Source of the DNA: Tetragonia tetragonoides
Taxonomy: Eukaryota > Streptophyta > Magnoliopsida > Caryophyllales > Aizoaceae
Direction of reading: 5' to 3'
Length of the DNA: 64,000 nt
Assembly: GCA_038025085.1 (NCBI GenBank)
Contig: CM076152.1
Span: 32,181,501 to 32,245,500, forward strand
The position numbers and the translations under genes are program-made. The stretch's first letter is position 1, and every line of letters starts with the position of its first letter. The notes under the pieces are model-generated. The model saw only the letters and a program-made list of their open reading frames with translations. It was not told the origin of the DNA and did no database searches. Positions 58,482-64,000 of this stretch are shown one piece after another.

Positions 58482-59603
58482 TCATGGTGCATGGATGGTC
58501 TCATCGTCGATCAAATCTTGGATCTCGCGCTTCAAGTACATGCATTCTTCATTCATATGACCCTTTCCTTGATGATACTTGCAGTAGGCATTAGGATTCC
58601 AGTTCTTACCTCTCTTATTGGGCTCTAGGTTTGGTGTGGGACCGATTGCGGAAATATAGCCTTCTTCGAGAAGTTTGTCAAATGCTTGATCTTGTGTCAT
58701 GCTAAGAGGTGTGTATACTCTTCTATGCCTACTTATAATGACATTGTCTTCATTTCCTTGATCGAACAAGCCTCCATTATTAGAGCCATGCTTGCCTTGC
58801 TTGTTGCTTAATTGGGTGAGGTGGTCATCTTCAATGGCCATGCCAACTTCAAGTAGTTGGGCATAAGTAGTGATTTGTTGGAATTTCATGTGCTCACGAT
58901 ACTTGGGTGCCAAGTTGCAGACAAACATTCTAATTTGATCCCTTTCATATGGGCGATCGATCATTTCGGCGACCTTGGTCCTCCATCTTTTCACGAAGTT
59001 GGTGAATCCCTCTTCATCACATTGCTTGGTTATCTCTAGCTCTCTCAATGTAATGAGTGGCAAGACATTGTCAGCGTATCTCTCCAGAAATAAGGTGGAT
59101 AAGTCTTCCCACTTCTGAATCTTTTGAGATGGCAACTTGAAAAACCAGGCCCTTACAGCGGGGTCTAAGGTTTGGGGAAAAAGGTGAACATACAGATCGT
59201 GTTCTACTCCTCTGAGGCCCAATGCAGTAGTGAAAGCTCTAATGTGATCTTGTGAATTGTCAGTTCCTTTAAAGATGGAAACTTCAGGTATGGAGAATTT
59301 GGTGGGCAATTTTCCTTTAATGTGGGGAGCATAGCCTTCAGAATTGATCATCATGTCATTAAAGACACGACTTTTGCCTAAGATGGACTCGAGCCTATTT
59401 AGTTTAGTTTGGAGTTGTTGGACCTCTTTAGTGGGAGGTTTGGGCTTGCCATCATTTGGAATGGGTTCCTCGGGATCCTTGGTGTGAGGATCGAGTTTAG
59501 CAATCTTAGCCTCTAATTCAACGATCCTAGCATTCATGGCGGTCATTTGGGTCAAAAGTTCCTCCATCATTTGGGCTTGGGTCTTCTCACCTTCTCTAGT
59601 CAT
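58482..59603 (-). CDS. Retrotransposon Gag protein (Tat/Ogre-like)
   Basis: This encodes 373 aa, intact from ATG to stop. There is an N-terminal coiled-coil-like segment (MEELLTQMTAMNARIVELEA). The Ty3/gypsy gag core follows at about residues 100-250 (IPEVSIFKGTDNSQDHIRAF, AVRAWFFKLP, WEDLSTLFLERYA, EEGFTNFVKRWR). Near residues 343-356 lies CKYHQGKGHMNEEC, a C-x2-H-x4-H-x4-C pattern, with His where a standard knuckle has its second Cys; this form is typical of the Tat lineage. Gag forms the particle that packages the element RNA. It is the only protein of the element and remains open, suggesting recent activity or selection. No protease follows it. Confidence 0.88.
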   Translation of the reverse strand: MTREGEKTQAQMMEELLTQMTAMNARIVELEAKIAKLDPHTKDPEEPIPNDGKPKPPTKEVQQLQTKLNRLESILGKSRVFNDMMINSEGYAPHIKGKLPTKFSIPEVSIFKGTDNSQDHIRAFTTALGLRGVEHDLYVHLFPQTLDPAVRAWFFKLPSQKIQKWEDLSTLFLERYADNVLPLITLRELEITKQCDEEGFTNFVKRWRTKVAEMIDRPYERDQIRMFVCNLAPKYREHMKFQQITTYAQLLEVGMAIEDDHLTQLSNKQGKHGSNNGGLFDQGNEDNVIISRHRRVYTPLSMTQDQAFDKLLEEGYISAIGPTPNLEPNKRGKNWNPNAYCKYHQGKGHMNEECMYLKREIQDLIDDETIHAP

Positions 59604-60189
59604 ATTGGGCTTAGGTTGCTTTGAGTAAACTTGGGCTTTTCAATCCTGGATGCAATTCTCAACTTAGTAAGGGACACTAAAGATGAAATTTTGAAAAAGG
59701 CTTTTTAGGGGAAGACAAACTCTCATATTAACCCTCAAAGTCCAAAGATGATAACTCTATATGCAAGCTTGAGATGAAGATGCAATGATGACTCTTTCTA
59801 GATGCCGTGTGGCCTATGACTCGATGAATGCAACTATATGAGGTGAACAATTGTGATGCAAGACTCTATAGTGTCCTATACATGCCTAAAATGATTTACA
59901 TGCAAATGATATGGGAAAATCTAGAATGTCCTAGAATGATATGCAATGCGATATGCAATGTCCTATATGTATGCACAAATTATCTAGTATGAGATGCATG
60001 ATGAAGCTACCCACCTATGGCAAGTGGGTGTATGCAATGTTCTAAGATGATGCAAAATGATATGCAATACAATCTAAAATGATTCTATATGTCCTAGCAT
60101 GGAGGTTCTAAAAAATGAAATGCAATGCAATTTTTTGATTTTTTTTTTGTTAGTAAAAAGATGGGAAAAGAATATAAAATAATCCCTCA

Positions 60190-60696
60190 ACATGGTAACT
60201 TCTCAAGGAGACTCGACTTATTTTGGAAATTTTGCGATGCAAGTAACGTATTTTAACCAATGATCTTTCGACTCTATTAAAAAGGAAAAAGCAAAAATAC
60301 TCTTGACTCAAGAAATAATGAATATTGCTCTTGACTTGCAAAATAAGTAAAGGGAAAAAGGATGAACCTAGACCGTAAACAAAATATGGGAAGTAAAAGA
60401 TTACTCTTGACTTACTATGGGAACAAGACTTTTTTTTTTGCTAAGACTTGGGGACGGGAAAATATACTCTTGACTTGCTATGGAAAGTATAAAGACGCTA
60501 CTCTTGACTTGCCATAAGACTCTTGACTTAGATATGGAAAATATGTTCCGGACTCAAGAAAAGGAAAATATACTATTGACTTTCTTTAGGAAAGAAATAA
60601 GACTCTTTTTTATTTTTGGGAAAGATCATTGGTCGAAATATATTACTTGCTCGAAATTGATTTTCTTGGAAAATAAGTCTCCCTAATATGGTTACT
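60190..60696. repeat. Long inverted repeat with about 80-bp arms in the element leader
   Basis: The left arm (60190-60269) contains CATGGTAAC ... GACTTATTTTGGAAA ... CCAATGATCTTTC. The right arm (60620-60696) is its imperfect reverse complement (GAAAGATCATTGG ... GGAAAATAAGTC ... ATGGTTAC). The loop of about 350 bases carries at least six copies of ACTCTTGACTT or close variants (60299, 60402, 60466, 60500, 60519 and others). It lies between the PBS and gag, on the transcript leader. Confidence 0.8.
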
Positions 60697-61319
60697 AGCA
60701 TCGTCGGAATCATACATGGATTCTATTTCCTAAAAAGAAAAGATTCTAGACTGAATCTTAAGTTAGTTTACAAAGTTAATCATATACACAGATAGGAAAC
60801 TTCCTATACTCTAGACCACTAAGATCCTAAACGGGACCTAATCTAGCGATCAAAGGAAACAAATCACATAACAAGGAAACAATCAATCACAATATGGCAA
60901 GCAATCAATTAAGCACCTTGAATGGATCATGAGACTAAATGCAATGGTTGACACAATCTATGGTTGGATATGGTAACCCACGACCGGATGCGTTTCGTCA
61001 TCTATGCGATGCATAGTAAAACTAGACGTACCGTTTCACATATTTCGAATGGAAACATGTATATGTCATGGGGTGGAACACGACTATGTGCAAAGGTAAT
61101 TCGGACCTAGTGGGTCACCGGCCTAAGTCATAGACAATGCTCCAAAGGGTAATTCCTATTTATGGTGTGGTGATGTCTTTCGACATCTTGCGAAGATAAT
61201 GCATGCAATATGAATGATATGGATGCAAAGCAATAATGAACACATAAAGGCCATGAACCAAGAAATATGAATTAATAATCAACATGGATAAGCTTTCGAA
61301 TTACACCCTCTTATTAAAT

Positions 61320-61336
61320 CCCCAGTGAAGTCGCCA
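61320..61336 (-). promoter_or_regulatory. Primer-binding site of the gag-only element (tRNA-Arg type)
   Basis: On the minus strand TGGCGACTTCACTGGGG begins one base after the 5' LTR end. It matches the complement of a plant tRNA-Arg 3' end (TGGCGACTCCGCTGGGG) at 15 of 17 positions. tRNA-Arg primers are characteristic of Ogre/Tat elements. Confidence 0.8.
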
Positions 61337-61337
61337 C

Positions 61338-63131
61338 TGTAAGAACCCTCGCCTTTCGGCGCTAATTGAAATATTTAGTTGGAATTAATGGTTCTTAAAT
61401 AATACGTCATATGCAACATGATTAATTGTAATAGGGGAAATAATAAGCAAATAGTGAAGTCGCCACCAATTTTTAAGAAACAATTGGAAACCAACAAAAG
61501 TGCACCAAATTCCTATTGGGAATTGACTCATACCCAAAAGGGGCCAAAGATTGAGTTCGGGGGTGTGGGTATGAAAAAGATAAAACGAATCCCACCTAAA
61601 TCGCCCGAATTAACGGCCTCTACTAATCTCATCCATGTTGATTCATAATTTATATCGAAAGGTTCCAAACAAATCCGGTCGTCCAAGATCCTACTATTAA
61701 CTAGGTGAGTTGAATAAACCAAATTACTAAAGTGATCGCTTTGCACATATTATCCAATTGCATGAATTAATTAACAATCATAAACCAGCCCAATATTAAG
61801 ATAAAAAAAATAAATCTCCACCATACCTTTCTTGCTAAACGCGCCAAATTGCATATGCACATCATTGAGATTGTTAGCAACTTCAATGGAAGTAAAATAA
61901 TAAATATAAACAAATAATAAAAATATGCTAATAGGCAATTTAGGGATAAGTACATGCAAAAACTCTAATTATATGCTAATATGCTAATTATATATGCTAA
62001 TCATGCAAAGATGCAATATTTATACTGAACATGCATTAAACTAATTCAAACATGCAATTTAATAATCTAGACATGAATATGATTAATAAAAAAACTAAAA
62101 CAATCAAAACATGATATACAAATCAACCATAATCATAATCAAAGTAAAACATGATTTTAAAAAGAGTTTTGAAAGATTGAGAAAATTGTCCTCAGATTAA
62201 CCTTTTGTTGCCCTAGAATTGGATGTCAATTACTCTTACTATTTGCTTTTCTCTTGTGTAAGGAGTTGCTCTTGAATGTGGTTGATGAATGCTTGAGTTA
62301 ATTGATTAGGGTTGCATGGAAGAGAGGAGAGAGAGAGATTACGGTTTCCTTGGGAGAAATTCCGTAATTATGAGTGTTCGTCCCAAAAAACGGAGTTTAG
62401 AGGGGCATTTATAGGAATTAGGCTGAAAAGGAGGTCAAATTAGGATTTCTGGGCCAAAAAAGGTTCCCAGCGGCCACACGGAATGCAGCTGGGGCCAGTG
62501 GCTGCCGCTAGGGCTCGGCGGCTGGCCAGAAGGCCCCCGCTCCCATGAAAAGGCCGCTGGAGCGCTCGTTTGAGCTCCGATTGGACTGATTATTGGTGCG
62601 TTAGATTCCTTTTTCAAAGTGCTTTCTTGTGACATATTGTGGGCTCAAATAGCACAAGTATATCATGAGTTATGGCCCAAACACCTGAGAAGTGTCCGTT
62701 TCAGCGCATTAAACAATGATCGGATCATATCTTTTTCGTTTCTAATGGGATTTTGGCCCATAATACATCATTGGAAATCTAATTCAAATGGGAATATAAG
62801 ACTAGTAGGCTATTAATCCAATTAATCTATGAATAGCTAAAAATCAGTCTTGAACCGTGATATGCGGGTATGAGAACGTCGTTTTTAGCCCATATCTTCA
62901 TTAAATCATAACTTTTGACTCCGGTGTTCGATTGGGACAAATGAGATGGAGTTGGAAAGCTTATGGAAAGGCCTATTTGTGGATAAGGAAATTAATAAGA
63001 TCCTGAGTGAGTATAGATAAAGGGTTCAAATGAGCACAAATACGTCAAGCATTGCCATTCGTTTCTTTAACATGATTATAGCTTATCATCATTGGGCGCT
63101 ACGCCAGGGGGGACACATTTGGGTGTCTACA
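61338..63131 (-). repeat. 5' LTR of the gag-only element (1,794 bp)
   Basis: This is the partner of 53260-55036. On the minus strand it starts TGTAGACACCCAAATG and ends GGGTTCTTACA, directly before the PBS. It holds promoter and polyadenylation signals by position; I did not pin them down. At 61454-61467 it contains AGTGAAGTCGCCAC, an echo of its own PBS. Confidence 0.92.
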
Positions 63132-63251
63132 AACGCTTATTGTACTGCATGAATACTTCTCACACGAGGTCAAAGTATTCCTCCAAGCGACCTCCCTCAT
63201 AGCGGAGTTCCCTTGGATCTTCAGGGGTAACAGGTCGTTCACGCTTCACCA
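63132..63251 (-). pseudogene. Chromovirus gag-like frame, N-terminal part
   Basis: A minus-strand ATG at about 63251 opens MVKRERPVTPEDPREL and runs into a stop near 63163. It is the same frame that resumes at 53259 on the far side of the nested element, so the insertion split one frame. The stop codons imply decay. Lies about 200 bases after the PBS, as expected for gag. Confidence 0.55.
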
Positions 63252-63452
63252 TCTGCAGGCCAGAAATAACATGTTAGTACTTCACTCGAGTACTTCAAAT
63301 AATATCAAAACAAGTTAAAGAAACAAATCAACTCATTTCGGCTTACAAAGCTTTTATTTAGATAACTTAAGTCTATTTAAGTTTTCATCCTATAAGCATG
63401 TCTTAATGACACACTTTACAATTCAAAACGTACATTAGGGACAATAACATAC

Positions 63453-63464
63453 GCTTTGATACCA
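63453..63464 (-). promoter_or_regulatory. Primer-binding site of the chromovirus (tRNA-iMet type)
   Basis: On the minus strand TGGTATCAAAGC lies 3 bases after the LTR end; the standard initiator-Met PBS is TGGTATCAGAGC, one mismatch. Confidence 0.85.
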
Positions 63465-63467
63465 ACT

Positions 63468-63654
63468 TGTAACACTCCGAATTTCCGTCTAATTTAAAAC
63501 CACTTAAAAATCACGAGTTGCAGTGGAAAAACCCTAGAAATTTGAAGTGTTACCGCCGTATTTTATGTTCAAATTAAATACAAGACTAGAAAGAAACAAA
63601 ATGTTTATATTCCAATCATACATACTAGATAATTAAATAATAACAATCCAAATG
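63468..63654 (-). repeat. 5' LTR of the chromovirus, truncated part
   Basis: This aligns with 47636-47830 (TGTAACACYCCGAATTTCC ... CATACTAGATAATTAAATAATAAC). The match stops where another element begins at 63655. The remainder presumably lies beyond the window. Confidence 0.85.
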
Positions 63655-64000
63655 TGTAGACACCCTAATCAGTTCTCATCCCCTGACACCGCAACGACCG
63701 ATGATGATGGTAATGGATTAACATGGACGTAAGTAGAAAAGGACATTGCTCAGAAATCAAGATAAAATTCCTTGAAACCTCAGTCTTTGGATAACCCTTG
63801 TTATAAAGATTCCAACGCCTTTGACCTTGCCTCAATCAGGTCCCCGGATCAAGAGATATCGCGTCTCAAAGATTTGGGTCAAAACCGTTCAATCCCGACC
63901 CCCTGGGTCAGCCCAAGGGAAATTTCGTAATTTACTGAGCATAAAAAATCAAAAAATAATAGGCACGCGCGCGCCTCTAGGCTCAGCGGCTGACGCTGTC
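63655..64000 (+). mobile_element. Start of another LTR (TGTAGACACC family), cut by window end
   Basis: TGTAGACACCCTAATC begins abruptly inside the chromovirus LTR. The start matches the TGTAGACRCC terminus of the solo LTR at 35523 and of the gag-only element on the minus strand. If an LTR, its 5-bp target duplication should be AAATG at its other end. GC-rich text near 63963 (CACGCGCGCGCC). Confidence 0.65.

Larger units (their letters stand above)
53260..63131 (-). mobile_element. Gag-only LTR retrotransposon (TR-GAG type, Tat/Ogre-like), 9,872 bp
   Basis: There are two near-identical direct LTRs (53260-55036 and 61338-63131), each TGTA...TACA on the plus strand. The whole is flanked by AACGC on both sides (53255-53259 and 63132-63136). 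On the minus strand: 5' LTR, PBS complementary to a tRNA-Arg 3' end, a 1.7-kb leader, one gag ORF (59603-58482), about 3.4 kb without coding capacity, polypurine tract, 3' LTR. No protease, RT, RNase H or integrase is present, so mobility would need proteins from a related autonomous element. It sits inside the gag-like frame of the chromovirus, which is therefore older. Confidence 0.9.
47636..63654 (-). mobile_element. Ty3/gypsy chromovirus (Tekay/Del-like), deleted and with nested elements
   Basis: Read on the minus strand: a 5' LTR (63468 to beyond 63654, cut by another insert), a PBS, a gag-like region split by the 53260-63131 element, an integrase and chromodomain, a polypurine tract and a 3' LTR (47636-50415). 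The LTRs end TGTTACA and begin TGTAATACCCCG. Protease, reverse transcriptase and RNase H are not recognisable anywhere between the gag-like frame (to 52644) and the integrase zinc finger (from 52145). The remaining frames hold many stops, so the copy is dead and could only have moved with helper proteins. Left flank is TACACT. The right flank is outside the window. Confidence 0.85.

Overview
The window is nuclear DNA of a flowering plant, almost certainly a eudicot. The genes have GT-AG introns and AT-rich non-coding DNA. Every recognisable protein is a plant family member, and the right half is a typical plant nest of LTR retrotransposons. I cannot name the species from sequence alone.

Left part (1-31 kb), gene-rich. 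From left to right: a G3BP-like stress-granule RNA-binding protein (NTF2 + RRM + RGG tail, +, 9 coding exons, 470 aa); a TPR-like protein built from an internal exon-block duplication (-, 6 exons, 397 aa); a single-exon F-box protein (+, 407 aa); a single-exon C2-domain protein of the SRC2-like type (+, 549 aa); an AAK1/NAK-type Ser/Thr kinase (-, 7 coding exons, 673 aa, one GC-AG intron, probable 2.5-kb 5'UTR intron); and a small Ser/Pro-rich plant protein of unknown function (+, 3 exons, 260 aa) with a solo LTR in intron 2. These genes look independently transcribed, with no operon-like logic. G3BP, the kinase and SEC20 are housekeeping-type RNA and membrane-traffic genes.

Middle (31.9-45 kb). 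A full-length but decayed L1-type LINE (31930-40373) is bounded by a target-site duplication and a poly(A) tail. Its three successive open frames are joined by two ATGA stop/start overlaps. A 1,247-bp solo LTR sits in its endonuclease domain. Next come a hAT-type non-autonomous element with a tRNA-like segment inside, and then SEC20 (+, 7 exons, 291 aa, tail-anchored, C-terminal HDEL).

Right part (45-64 kb), repeat-rich. A broken partial copy of the 29.7-kb gene and a tandemly duplicated small membrane-protein-like ORF precede a nested retrotransposon stack. The outer element is a minus-strand Ty3/gypsy chromovirus (Tekay/Del-like LTRs, tRNA-iMet-type PBS, chromodomain) whose protease/RT/RNaseH region is missing. 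Inside it lies a 9,872-bp minus-strand gag-only element (TR-GAG type, Tat/Ogre-like LTR and tRNA-Arg-type PBS). That element carries a 38-bp tandem array, a long inverted repeat in its leader and a nested solo LTR. A further LTR begins at 63655 and runs out of the window.

The most unusual items are the gag-only element and its internal repeats, the ATGA-chained LINE frames, and the paralogous 'empty site' that proves and orders the solo-LTR insertion in the 29.7-kb gene. Exon borders were placed by eye from splice consensus and reading-frame continuity. No similarity search was run.
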